Assembly (NCBI GenBank): GCA_035713725.1
Contig: DASTMZ010000067.1
Span: forward strand, 1 to 34,059
Direction of reading: 5' to 3'
Source: DASQPR01 sp035713725
GTDB lineage: Bacteria; Actinomycetota; Actinomycetes; Mycobacteriales; Micromonosporaceae
Length of the DNA: 34,059 bases
A program made the translations under genes and the position numbers. The notes beneath the pieces were generated by a model. That model worked only from the letters and a program-made list of their open reading frames with translations. It ran no database searches and was not told where the DNA came from. Shown piece after piece: positions 8,117 to 14,682 of the stretch (the stretch's first letter is position 1; the number at the start of each line of letters is the position of its first letter).

Positions 8117-8145
8117 CGCGGCCGGGCGACCACCGCCCGGCCGCG
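8117..8145. terminator. Strong GC hairpin between the PEBP gene and hisF
   Basis: cgcggccgggcg (8117-8128) and cgcccggccgcg (8134-8145) form a perfect 12-bp stem with a 5-nt loop, starting 8 bp after the PEBP stop. There is no T-run, as is frequent for actinobacterial terminators. The left arm belongs to a pair of direct repeats (about 8081-8104 and 8107-8131) ending cggccgggcgac. Confidence 0.6.
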
Positions 8146-8153
8146 TCATCCGA

Positions 8154-8684
8154 TCAGCGCGACCAGGTCGCGATCAGCACGGCGCGAGCGATGGTGTGTC
8201 CGATGATGTTGAAGCCGGCATACCCGGGCGTGACCGAGTCCGGGATGCCGAGGTTGTCGGTGTCGAGTGCGTGTACGGCGAACATGTAGCGGTGCTCGCC
8301 ATGCCCGGGCGGCGGCGCGGAGCCGTCGTACGCCTTGCGGCCCATGTCGTTCATGAGTCGCATCGCGCCGGCCGGAATGGTCGTCGACCCGTCGGCGCCG
8401 GCACCGGTCGGCAGCGATGTCACGTCGGCGCCCAGCCCGACCACGAGCCAGTGCCAGAAGCCGGACGTCGTTGGCGCGTCGGGGTCGTAGCACGTCACCG
8501 CGTAGCCACGTGTCTCGGCCGGCGCGCCCGACCACATGAGCGACGGGCTGATGTTGTCCCCGCCGGCACTGTCGTGCACGTGGGTGTCCGCGAGCCGCTG
8601 GCCGTGCGTCATGTCGTCGCTGGTGAGCGAGAACGACGGTACGTCAGGAAGCGTGTCGTACGGATTCGGAACGGGGATCGGCAT
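8154..8684 (-). CDS. YbhB/YbcL-family phosphatidylethanolamine-binding-like protein
   Basis: This 176-residue protein of the PEBP (Raf kinase inhibitor-like) family binds small anionic or phospho-ligands. The bacterial role is poorly defined. The family signatures are DPDAPTTSGFWHWLVVGL in the first half and GHGEHRYMFAVHALD in the second, which together form the ligand pocket. There is no signal peptide, so it should be cytoplasmic. The frame is open from 8717, but the ATG at 8684 has the strong ribosome site GGGAGGA and is the start chosen. It has its own -10 box and a hairpin behind it, so it is a single-gene unit between ridA and hisF. Confidence 0.92.
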   Translation of the reverse strand: MPIPVPNPYDTLPDVPSFSLTSDDMTHGQRLADTHVHDSAGGDNISPSLMWSGAPAETRGYAVTCYDPDAPTTSGFWHWLVVGLGADVTSLPTGAGADGSTTIPAGAMRLMNDMGRKAYDGSAPPPGHGEHRYMFAVHALDTDNLGIPDSVTPGYAGFNIIGHTIARAVLIATWSR

Positions 8685-8717
8685 GAATCCTCCCGGTGAA
8701 GATCGTTGTCGCCGCAA

Positions 8718-8723
8718 AGACTA
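8718..8723 (-). promoter_or_regulatory. -10 box (TAGTCT) of the PEBP gene
   Basis: TAGTCT on the minus strand predicts a start near 8711 and a leader of about 27 nt carrying GGGAGGA before the ATG at 8684. A 6-bp hairpin (8737-8754, arms ggcttc/gaagcc) just upstream may end the ridA transcript. Confidence 0.4.
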
Positions 8724-8834
8724 GCCGCTGTCGTGCGGCTTCGCGCGAGAAGCCACCCTTGGGATGTCCGTGCACCCGGCGGCGACGATGTCTCAGCGCC
8801 GGGCCGCGGCAATCCGGCCGGAAACGTCGGCCCG

Positions 8835-9233
8835 TCACGATGCCAGCGCGACGACCTCGACCTCCACGAGGTGATCGGGATGCAACAGTCCGGCGACTAC
8901 GACGAGTGTCGCGGCCGGCCGGATCGACCCGAACAATTCGCCGTGCACCCGTCCGACGATCTCGCTGTCTTCGCGGCGGATGACGTACATTCGCGTGCGC
9001 ACCACGCGATCTGCGGCGATGCCGACATCCGCGAGTGCGCCGAGTGCGATGCCAAATGCGGTCCGCGCTTGCACAGCGGCGTCGCCGACACCGATGACCC
9101 CGTCCGGCCCGGTCGAGGTGCAGCCCGACACGAATGCAAAGCTGCCCGCGACGACCACGCGGGCATATCCGTACGCGTCCTCCCACGGTCCGCCCGAACC
9201 GCGCCGGACGACCTCCGGATCCTGCGCCGTCAT
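8835..9233 (-). CDS. RidA (YjgF/YER057c/UK114) family deaminase
   Basis: This 132-residue protein belongs to the Rid family, whose members hydrolyse reactive enamines and imines released by PLP enzymes. The core includes VVVAGSFAFVSGCTSTGPDG, then AALVQ-like helix sequence, and VVRTRMYVIRRED holding the arginine that binds the substrate carboxylate. A much longer frame exists upstream, but the ATG at 9233 overlaps the hisA stop as ATGA, so translation is coupled to hisA. Its place at the end of the his operon suggests it protects against intermediates produced by PLP enzymes such as HisC; this is inference. Sequence alone does not separate the RidA subfamily from Rid1-7. Confidence 0.92.
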   Translation of the reverse strand: MTAQDPEVVRRGSGGPWEDAYGYARVVVAGSFAFVSGCTSTGPDGVIGVGDAAVQARTAFGIALGALADVGIAADRVVRTRMYVIRREDSEIVGRVHGELFGSIRPAATLVVVAGLLHPDHLVEVEVVALAS

Positions 9234-10003
9234 TGCTGCGGCGTCATTCCGGTGACGTCCGCAAGCGTCCCAAGCGCGTCGGCGACCGTGAACGCGCCGA
9301 CGTAGAGCGCCTTGCCCGCGATGACGCCCTCCACGCCGATCGGCTCGAGTGCCGCCAACGCGCGTAGATCGTCCAGTGTGGACACACCGCCGGACGCGAC
9401 GACCGGCCGATCCGTACGGGCGCACACCGCCTGGAGCACGTCGAGACCCGGACCGGTCAACGTACCGTCGCGGGAGATGTCGGTGACGACATAGCGCGCG
9501 CACCCCGCCGCGTCGAGACGCGCGAGGGCCTCGAAGAGGTCGCCGCCGTCCCGCGTCCACCCGCGGGCGGCCAGCGTCCATCCCGGGCCGTCGGGCGAGT
9601 CGGCCGGCCGCGGGCGCACGTCGAGCCCGACCGCGACACGGTCGCCGTATTCGCCGACGACCCGATCACACCACTCCGGCGCTTCCAATGCCGCGGTGCC
9701 GATGTTCACCCGGGCGGCACCGGTGGCGAGCGCGGCCCGCAACGAGGTGTCGTCACGGATCCCACCGGATAGCTCGACCAGCACGTCGAGTTGCGCGATG
9801 ACGCGCGCCAGCAGGCCGGCATTCGATCCCCTGCCGAACGCGGCGTCGAGGTCGACGAGGTGGATCCAATGCGCGCCGTCGTGCTGCCACGCCAGCGCGG
9901 CGTCGAGTGGATGGCCGTAGCGCGTCTCGGTGCCGGCGGCGCCGTGCACGAGCCGCACCGCCTCGCCGCCTGCGACGTCGACGGCGGGCAAGAACGTCAA
10001 CAT
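9230..10003 (-). CDS. hisA: HisA / PriA-type phosphoribosyl isomerase
   Basis: This 257-residue TIM-barrel isomerase converts ProFAR to PRFAR in histidine synthesis. The start TFLPAVDVAGGEAVRLVHG carries the first catalytic aspartate (D9). The second lies in VVTDISRDGTLTGPG near residue 175. Phosphate loops ELSGGIRDD and VASGGVSTLDD are intact. The sequence resembles actinobacterial PriA, which also performs the TrpF reaction in tryptophan synthesis in genomes lacking trpF. Whether this copy is bifunctional depends on a genome-wide absence of trpF. It follows the 109-aa membrane protein gene after 46 bp and is coupled to ridA by ATGA. Confidence 0.95.
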   Translation of the reverse strand: MLTFLPAVDVAGGEAVRLVHGAAGTETRYGHPLDAALAWQHDGAHWIHLVDLDAAFGRGSNAGLLARVIAQLDVLVELSGGIRDDTSLRAALATGAARVNIGTAALEAPEWCDRVVGEYGDRVAVGLDVRPRPADSPDGPGWTLAARGWTRDGGDLFEALARLDAAGCARYVVTDISRDGTLTGPGLDVLQAVCARTDRPVVASGGVSTLDDLRALAALEPIGVEGVIAGKALYVGAFTVADALGTLADVTGMTPQQ

Positions 10004-10049
10004 GGGTACGCCATTCGGACGCGCGACTTGATGCCTGTCATGGGCAAGC

Positions 10050-10379
10050 TCAGCCGCCCCGACGGCCGAACGCGAGCACGACGATGGCCGGCGCCGCGAT
10101 CGCTAGCGTCACGGTCAGCGCGATGCGTGTGGTGAGCCCGTCGATGTACGTCCAGATCAGCACGAGCGCTACCGCCGCGGCCACGATGATCAGCACCCGC
10201 TCGCCGTACGTCCGGCGCGGATAGAGACGGCCGACCCGCCGATCCGGCAGCCGTGGTGTGAGACGGCGCAACACTCGCCGCCGGGCGACGCGGCGCGCCG
10301 TGGCTCGTTCGCGGGCGGCACGCGCCGCGGCTGCCTCCGCCTGGCGCGCGGCCCGACGGATGGCCCGCTCCTTGCTCAT
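10050..10379 (-). CDS. Small basic two-helix membrane protein in the his operon
   Basis: This 109-residue protein begins with about 58 residues rich in Arg and Ala (MSKERAIRRAARQAEAAAAR and onward), probably a helical basic cytosolic arm. Two hydrophobic segments follow near residues 62-79 and 87-106. Its ATG overlaps the hisH stop as ATGA, so it is expressed with the his genes. I recognise no functional family. The conserved position suggests a real gene, and the charge pattern puts both ends inside the cell (positive-inside rule). No role in histidine synthesis is known to me. Confidence 0.75.
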   Translation of the reverse strand: MSKERAIRRAARQAEAAAARAARERATARRVARRRVLRRLTPRLPDRRVGRLYPRRTYGERVLIIVAAAVALVLIWTYIDGLTTRIALTVTLAIAAPAIVVLAFGRRGG

Positions 10380-11038
10380 GAGTCGTTGTCCATGGATCGT
10401 TGCTCCCGCACCGACGCCACCCAGTTCCGCAACAGCGTAGCGCCGGCGTCACCCGACTTTTCGGGGTGAAACTGGGTGCCGGCCAGCACGCCGTCGGCGG
10501 TCTCGGCAGCCGCCACGAATCGTTCGCCGTGCACCGCCGTGGTGACGGCCACGTCCAGATCGGTGGCGGTCGCCGCGTACGAGTGAACGAAGTAGAACCG
10601 CGCGTCGGGCGCGATCCCGGCGAACAACCTCGAACCGGCCGGCGCCGTGACAGTGTTCCATCCCATGTGCGGTACGCGTTCGGCGTCGAGCCGGCGCACC
10701 GCGCCACCGAGCAGCCCGAGTCCCTTCGTGGTCACGCCGTGTTCCTCGCCGACCTCGAACAGCACCTGGTGTCCCACGCAGATGCCCAGCACCGGACGTC
10801 CGGCGGCGACGCGTTCGGCGATCACCGGACCGGCACCGATCCCGTCGATGCCGGCCATGCACGCCGCGTACGCCCCGACGCCCGGCACGACCAGCCCGTC
10901 GGCCATTGCTGCGCGACCCAGGTCCGGGGTGACCTCGACACGTGCGCCGGCGCGGGCCAGCGCGCGCTCGGCCGATCGCAGGTTGCCCGATCCGTAGTCG
11001 AGCACTACGACATCGACTAACGAGTCCCGAGATGTCAC
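10376..11038 (-). CDS. hisH: Imidazole glycerol phosphate synthase glutamine amidotransferase subunit HisH
   Basis: This class I glutamine amidotransferase (220 residues from the GTG at 11038) supplies ammonia to HisF. The N-terminal VVVLDYGSGNLRSAERAL, the nucleophile C87 in GICVGHQ, and the His-Glu pair in GTQFHPEKSG complete the catalytic triad. The frame stays open to a GTG at 11062, which would overlap the upstream 50-aa gene. The GTG at 11038 has GAGG 6 nt upstream and gives a normal-length protein, so it is preferred. Its stop overlaps the next gene by 4 bp. Its partner hisF lies 2.3 kb away in a separate transcription unit. Confidence 0.95.
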   Translation of the reverse strand: MTSRDSLVDVVVLDYGSGNLRSAERALARAGARVEVTPDLGRAAMADGLVVPGVGAYAACMAGIDGIGAGPVIAERVAAGRPVLGICVGHQVLFEVGEEHGVTTKGLGLLGGAVRRLDAERVPHMGWNTVTAPAGSRLFAGIAPDARFYFVHSYAATATDLDVAVTTAVHGERFVAAAETADGVLAGTQFHPEKSGDAGATLLRNWVASVREQRSMDNDS

Positions 11039-11049
11039 GTCAGGCCTCG

Positions 11050-11202
11050 CTAGATCGACCACAGGATGCCCGCCGCGAGCGCCAGCAGACCGGTCACCAG
11101 GACGACGATCGTCGCCGCGAGTGGCGCTTTCTGGCTACGCAACGAGTACGCGCCGCCGAGCAGGAACCCGCCGAGCACGATGAGCAGCACCGCCCAGGTC
11201 AC
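11050..11202 (-). CDS. 50-residue two-helix membrane protein between hisB and hisH
   Basis: The GTG at 11202 overlaps the hisB stop as GTGA and gives 50 residues: MTWAVLLIVLGGFLLGGAYS, a short basic polar turn (LRSQKAP), and a second hydrophobic stretch ending in AAGILWSI. It is almost entirely two transmembrane helices. The longer frame upstream on the same strand is an out-of-frame shadow of hisB. The 4-bp overlap and membrane-like composition support a real gene translated with hisB. No family is recognised and no function is proposed. Confidence 0.7.
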   Translation of the reverse strand: MTWAVLLIVLGGFLLGGAYSLRSQKAPLAATIVVLVTGLLALAAGILWSI

Positions 11203-12020
11203 AACATGCCCTTCGTGCTCGGTACGCCGGCCTCGCGGACGTCGGTGGCCACCGCCATCCGCAGGGCGCGCGCCACGGCCTTGAACTGCGCCTCCACGAC
11301 GTGGTGCGCATCCGGCGTCACACCGGGTCGGGCGGCACGTAGCACGCAGACGTGCAACGTGATCCGTGCGGCATGGCCGAGCGACTCCCACACGTGTCGG
11401 GTCATCGACGTCGGGTAGACCGGCCCGACGTACGGCGCGAGCGGCGGTTCGTCGTGCACCACGTACGGCCGGCCGGACAGGTCCACGGCGGCCTGCACAA
11501 GGACCTCGTCCAGTGGTACGACGGCGTCACCGAACCGGCGTACGCCACGCTTGTCGCCCAACGCCTCGGCAAGCGCCGCGCCGAGCGCGAGTGCGGTGTC
11601 CTCGATCGTGTGATGCGCGTCCACGTGCAGATCGCCGATGGTCTCGACGGTGAGGTCGAAGCCGCCGTGCCGCGCAATCTGAGCGAGCATGTGATCGAAG
11701 AAGCCGATCCCGGTGGCCACCTTCGCGCCACCGACTCCGTCGAGATCCAATTCGACCCGCACCGACGTCTCGCTGGTGATGCGCTCGATCGTGCCGATCC
11801 GGTGTGCCGGCGGCGATGCGGCCGCACGAGTGGCCGCCTCGTATGCGGCCGCCTCGCTCGTCGATCCGGTCGCCCGCGTGGTGGTGGCGACGACCTCCGC
11901 GTCCAGCACGCCGCCGTAGTCCGTGCCGCCGAAACCGCCGAGGCCGTCGAAACCGCCGAGGCCGCCCGCGTCGTCGTCGTCGTCGAATCCGGCATCGGAC
12001 GCCGGAACCACGTCGTTCAT
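11199..12020 (-). CDS. hisB: Imidazoleglycerol-phosphate dehydratase HisB with N-terminal low-complexity extension
   Basis: This 273-residue protein has a C-terminal ~200 residues forming a complete monofunctional HisB, the Mn-dependent dehydratase of imidazole glycerol phosphate. Metal-binding motifs include FFDHMLAQIARHGGFDL, DAHHTIEDTALALG and DAHHVVEAQFKAVARALR. The ATG at 12020 overlaps the hisC stop as ATGA. Residues 1 to about 73 are an unusual extension: an Asp run (DDDDDAGG), Gly/Phe repeats (GLGGFDGLGGFGG) and an Ala/Thr-rich linker. Relatives normally begin near RIGTIERITSETSV. No good ribosome site is seen for a later start, so the extension is probably translated. Confidence 0.95.
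   Translation of the reverse strand: MNDVVPASDAGFDDDDDAGGLGGFDGLGGFGGTDYGGVLDAEVVATTTRATGSTSEAAAYEAATRAAASPPAHRIGTIERITSETSVRVELDLDGVGGAKVATGIGFFDHMLAQIARHGGFDLTVETIGDLHVDAHHTIEDTALALGAALAEALGDKRGVRRFGDAVVPLDEVLVQAAVDLSGRPYVVHDEPPLAPYVGPVYPTSMTRHVWESLGHAARITLHVCVLRAARPGVTPDAHHVVEAQFKAVARALRMAVATDVREAGVPSTKGML
11929..11964 (-). repeat. 18-bp in-frame direct repeat in the HisB extension
   Basis: Plus-strand units ccgaaaccgccgaggccg (11929-11946) and tcgaaaccgccgaggccg (11947-11964) differ by one base. They encode the GLGGFD/GLGGFG repeat of the HisB N-terminal extension. Confidence 0.8.
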
Positions 12021-13126
12021 GTGCCCGCCCCCGTGTCCGATGCGACCAGCACGTCGCGCATCGCGGTCAGGAATGCATCGTTCTCGGCCGGCGTACCGGC
12101 GGTGACGCGTAGCCAGCCGGCCAGCCCGACGTCGCGTACCAGGACGCCGCGCGCGAGCAATGCCCGCCAGGTGGCCGGTCCGTCGGCGAGACCGCCGAAC
12201 AACACGAAGTTCGCGTCGCTGTCGGCCACCGCCAGTCCGAACGCGCGGAGCTCGCGGACCAACCGGTCGCGCTCCCGCTTGATCGCTTCGACCGTGTCGA
12301 GCAGCACGTCGACGTTCGCGAGCGCGACGCGGGCCGCGGTTTGCGTGAGCGCGGACAGGTGGTACGGCAACCGGACCAGCTGTACGGCGGCCACGATCTC
12401 CGGTGCCGCGGCGAGGTAGCCGAGCCGTACGCCGGCGCACGCGAACGCCTTGCTCATGGTGCGCGTGACGACGAGTCTCGGATGGCCGTCGAGTTGAGCG
12501 AGCGCGGTCGGAGTCCCGGGCCGGCGGAACTCCGCGTACGCCTCGTCCACCACCACGATGCCGGGCGCCGCGTCGAGCACCGCGTCGAGTACGGCCGGCG
12601 GCAATGCCGTACCCGTGGGATTGTTCGGGGCGCACAGGAACACGATGTCCGGCGCGTGCGCGCGAACCTGGTCCGTCGCGGACGCCGGAGTGAGCGAGAA
12701 GTCGGCGTCGCGCGTGCCGGCGATCCACGTCGTCGCGGTCGCGAGCGCCACCAGGCGGTGCATCGAGTAGGACGGCGTAAAGCCGAGGGCGGTGCGGCCC
12801 GGGCCACCGAACACCTGCAGCAGCTGCTGTTGGATCTCGTTGGAGCCGTTGGCCGCCCACACGTGTGCCGCATCGAGGCCGTGCCCGAGATAGTTCGCGA
12901 GATCCGCGCGCAGTTGCATCGCGTCGCGGTCCGGATACCGATTCACCGACGGTACGACGTCGGCCAGGCGCGCCGACATCGCGGCGGCGACATGTGGCGG
13001 CATGGGGTACGGGTTCTCATTCGTGTTCAAGCGCACCGCGACATCGAGCTGTGGCGCGCCGTAGGGCGTCAGGCCGCGCAACTCATCTCGGATCGGGACG
13101 TCACTTCGAGCCGCGTCGACGGTCAC
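12017..13126 (-). CDS. hisC: Histidinol-phosphate aminotransferase HisC
   Basis: HisC (369 residues) is a fold-type I PLP aminotransferase that converts imidazole acetol phosphate and glutamate to histidinol phosphate. Visible family features are VRLNTNENPYPMPPHV near the N-terminus, APNNPTGTALP, VVVDEAYAEF with the cofactor-binding aspartate, and the PLP lysine K226 in TMSKAFACAGVRLGYL. The GTG at 13126 overlaps the hisD stop as GTGA, and the hisC stop overlaps hisB as ATGA. It is therefore translationally coupled on both sides. Confidence 0.96.
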   Translation of the reverse strand: MTVDAARSDVPIRDELRGLTPYGAPQLDVAVRLNTNENPYPMPPHVAAAMSARLADVVPSVNRYPDRDAMQLRADLANYLGHGLDAAHVWAANGSNEIQQQLLQVFGGPGRTALGFTPSYSMHRLVALATATTWIAGTRDADFSLTPASATDQVRAHAPDIVFLCAPNNPTGTALPPAVLDAVLDAAPGIVVVDEAYAEFRRPGTPTALAQLDGHPRLVVTRTMSKAFACAGVRLGYLAAAPEIVAAVQLVRLPYHLSALTQTAARVALANVDVLLDTVEAIKRERDRLVRELRAFGLAVADSDANFVLFGGLADGPATWRALLARGVLVRDVGLAGWLRVTAGTPAENDAFLTAMRDVLVASDTGAGT

Positions 13127-14529
13127 GACCGCTCCCCCACGGCCGACGATCCGTTATCCGGTGCCACCCGTGCGGTGATCGCCTCGCCGTGTGCCGGCAG
13201 ATCCTCCGCATCGGCGAGCGCCACCACATGCGACGCGAGCGATGCGAGCGCGTCGGCGTCGTACTCGACGACCTGCATGCCCTTGAGGTATGTCTGCACC
13301 GTCAGGCCGCCGGCGTGCCGTGCGCAACCGCCGGTCGGCAGCACGTGGTTCGAGCCAGCCAGGTAGTCGCCGAGCGACACCGGCGAGTACGCGCCGACGA
13401 ACACCGCGCCGGCTGACGTGACCCGCGCCGCGACCGCCCGGGCGTCCCGCGTCTGGATCTCGAGGTGTTCGGCTCCGTACGCGTTCAGCAGCGCAAGACC
13501 GATGTCGAGGTGATCGACGACCACGGTGGCGGACTGGCGACCGGACAGCGCCTCCGCGACGCGGTCGCTGTGCTTCGTGGCCGCGACACGGTCGGCGACC
13601 TCGGCATCGACGGCGTCCGCCAGCCGTACCGACGTCGTGACGAGCACGCTGGCCGCCAACGGATCGTGCTCGGCCTGGCTGATCAGGTCCGCGGCGACGT
13701 GGCTCGGATCCGCGGTGTCGTCGGCCAGGATCGCGATCTCCGTCGGGCCGGCCTCCGAGTCGATGCCAACCACGCCTCGTACCAGCCGCTTGGCGGCCGC
13801 GACGAAGATGTTCCCGGGTCCCGTCACGAGGTCGACAGCCGGACAACCGTAATCGCCCGGCACTGTCCCGCCGGGAGCTGTCGCGTCGCCGGGAACCGTT
13901 CCGTCGCCAGCAGGAGCTGTCCCGTCGCCGGCGGTGCCGTACGCGAACATCGCGATCGCCTGCGCGCCGCCGACCGCGTACACCTCGTCGACCCTGAGCA
14001 CGCCGCACGCGGCCAGCACGAGCGGATGCGGCAGTCCGGTCTCGCGCTGCGGTGGGCTCGCCACCGCGATCTCGGCGACGCCCGCGATTTGCGCGGGCAC
14101 GACGTTCATCACGACGCTCGACGGATAGACCGCGCGGCCACCCGGGACGTAGAGGCCGACGCGGCGGACCGGGCGCCACGTCTGCGTGACGGTGCCGCCC
14201 GGCACCACTTCGGTGACGGCATCGTCGCGGCGCTGCGCACCGTGGACACGTCGGGCGTGGGCGATCGCGAGCGCGAGACCTTCGCGTACCGCTGGATCCA
14301 ACGCAGCCGTGGCCGCGGCGATGTCCGCGGCCGACACGCGCAACCGCCGCGGCACGACGCCATCGAAGCGTTCGCTCGCCGCACGGATCGCCACCGCGCC
14401 CCGCTCGCGAACGGACTCGATGACCTCGCGCACCGACTCGGCCGCGGATGCCACATCGATGTGGGCGCGTGGCAGCCGGAACGCATCCGCCGCGTCGGGC
14501 ACGCCACGCAGGTCAATGCGGCTCAGCAC
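13123..14529 (-). CDS. hisD: Histidinol dehydrogenase HisD with a 27-residue repeat insertion
   Basis: HisD oxidises L-histidinol to L-histidine in two NAD-dependent steps using a zinc site. Conserved blocks are RVGLYVPGGRAVYPSSVVMN, AVGGAQAIAMFAYGT, LVTGPGNIFVAAAKR, SEAGPTEIAILAD, SQAEHDPLAASVLVT (zinc ligands Gln and His) and AGSNHVLPTGGCAR. At 468 residues it is longer than the usual 430-440. About 27 extra residues of repeated GTxPGD type lie between AYGT and VDLVTGPGN. The GTG at 14529 is 6 nt after a TAGACT -10 box with no ribosome site, so hisD heads the his operon on a leaderless mRNA. Confidence 0.97.
   Translation of the reverse strand: MLSRIDLRGVPDAADAFRLPRAHIDVASAAESVREVIESVRERGAVAIRAASERFDGVVPRRLRVSAADIAAATAALDPAVREGLALAIAHARRVHGAQRRDDAVTEVVPGGTVTQTWRPVRRVGLYVPGGRAVYPSSVVMNVVPAQIAGVAEIAVASPPQRETGLPHPLVLAACGVLRVDEVYAVGGAQAIAMFAYGTAGDGTAPAGDGTVPGDATAPGGTVPGDYGCPAVDLVTGPGNIFVAAAKRLVRGVVGIDSEAGPTEIAILADDTADPSHVAADLISQAEHDPLAASVLVTTSVRLADAVDAEVADRVAATKHSDRVAEALSGRQSATVVVDHLDIGLALLNAYGAEHLEIQTRDARAVAARVTSAGAVFVGAYSPVSLGDYLAGSNHVLPTGGCARHAGGLTVQTYLKGMQVVEYDADALASLASHVVALADAEDLPAHGEAITARVAPDNGSSAVGERS
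13852..13929 (-). repeat. 18-bp-period tandem repeat inserted in hisD, 4 units
   Basis: On the coding strand the units read ggcgacgggacagctcct (plus gct), ggcgacggaacggttccc, ggcgacgcgacagctccc and ggcgggacagtgccg, ending ggcgat. One unit has three extra bases and one lacks three, so the frame is always kept. They encode GDGTAPA, GDGTVP, GDATAP and GGTVP. Confidence 0.85.
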
Positions 14530-14535
14530 CGGTCA

Positions 14536-14541
14536 AGTCTA
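14536..14541 (-). promoter_or_regulatory. -10 box (TAGACT) of a predicted leaderless hisD operon transcript
   Basis: TAGACT on the minus strand ends 6 nt before the hisD GTG. No -35 match is seen at the expected distance. It lies back to back with the promoter of the LON-domain gene in a 153-bp divergent region. Confidence 0.5.
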
Positions 14542-14647
14542 GATGGGCGCCGGACGCCCGGACGCGCGCCGACCAGGACGTGGGACGACCGCCAGCCCGG
14601 CCCGTGTGACGACGACTTTTGCGACACGACCGGCCGCCCTGTCGTGA

Positions 14648-14675
14648 TTGCCGGCGGCACCGCGCGGGCTAGGCT
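14648..14675 (+). promoter_or_regulatory. Promoter TTGCCG-16-TAGGCT of the LON-domain gene (leaderless)
   Basis: TTGCCG (14648-14653) and TAGGCT (14670-14675) are 16 bp apart. The -10 ends 7 nt before the ATG at 14683, and no ribosome site lies between. Confidence 0.55.
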
Positions 14676-14682
14676 TCGGCCA

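Noticed and set aside
11050..11391. 113-codon version of the small gene between hisB and hisH
   Set aside because: Its first 63 codons overlap hisB out of frame and are Arg/Cys-rich. The GTG at 11202 with the GTGA overlap gives a clean two-helix protein.
12021..12860. Upstream part of the long minus-strand frame ending in HisB
   Set aside because: It is an out-of-frame reading of hisC. The ATGA overlap at 12017-12020 fixes the HisB start.
13852..13929. CRISPR-like interpretation of the tandem repeats (also 14861-14950 and 16311-16370)
   Set aside because: The units are contiguous without spacers, lie in frame within genes, and no cas genes are near.
13465..14682. Upstream part of the long plus-strand frame ending in the LON-domain protein
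   Set aside because: This part is antisense to hisD and Arg-rich. Homology begins only at the ATG at 14683, which also has its own promoter.
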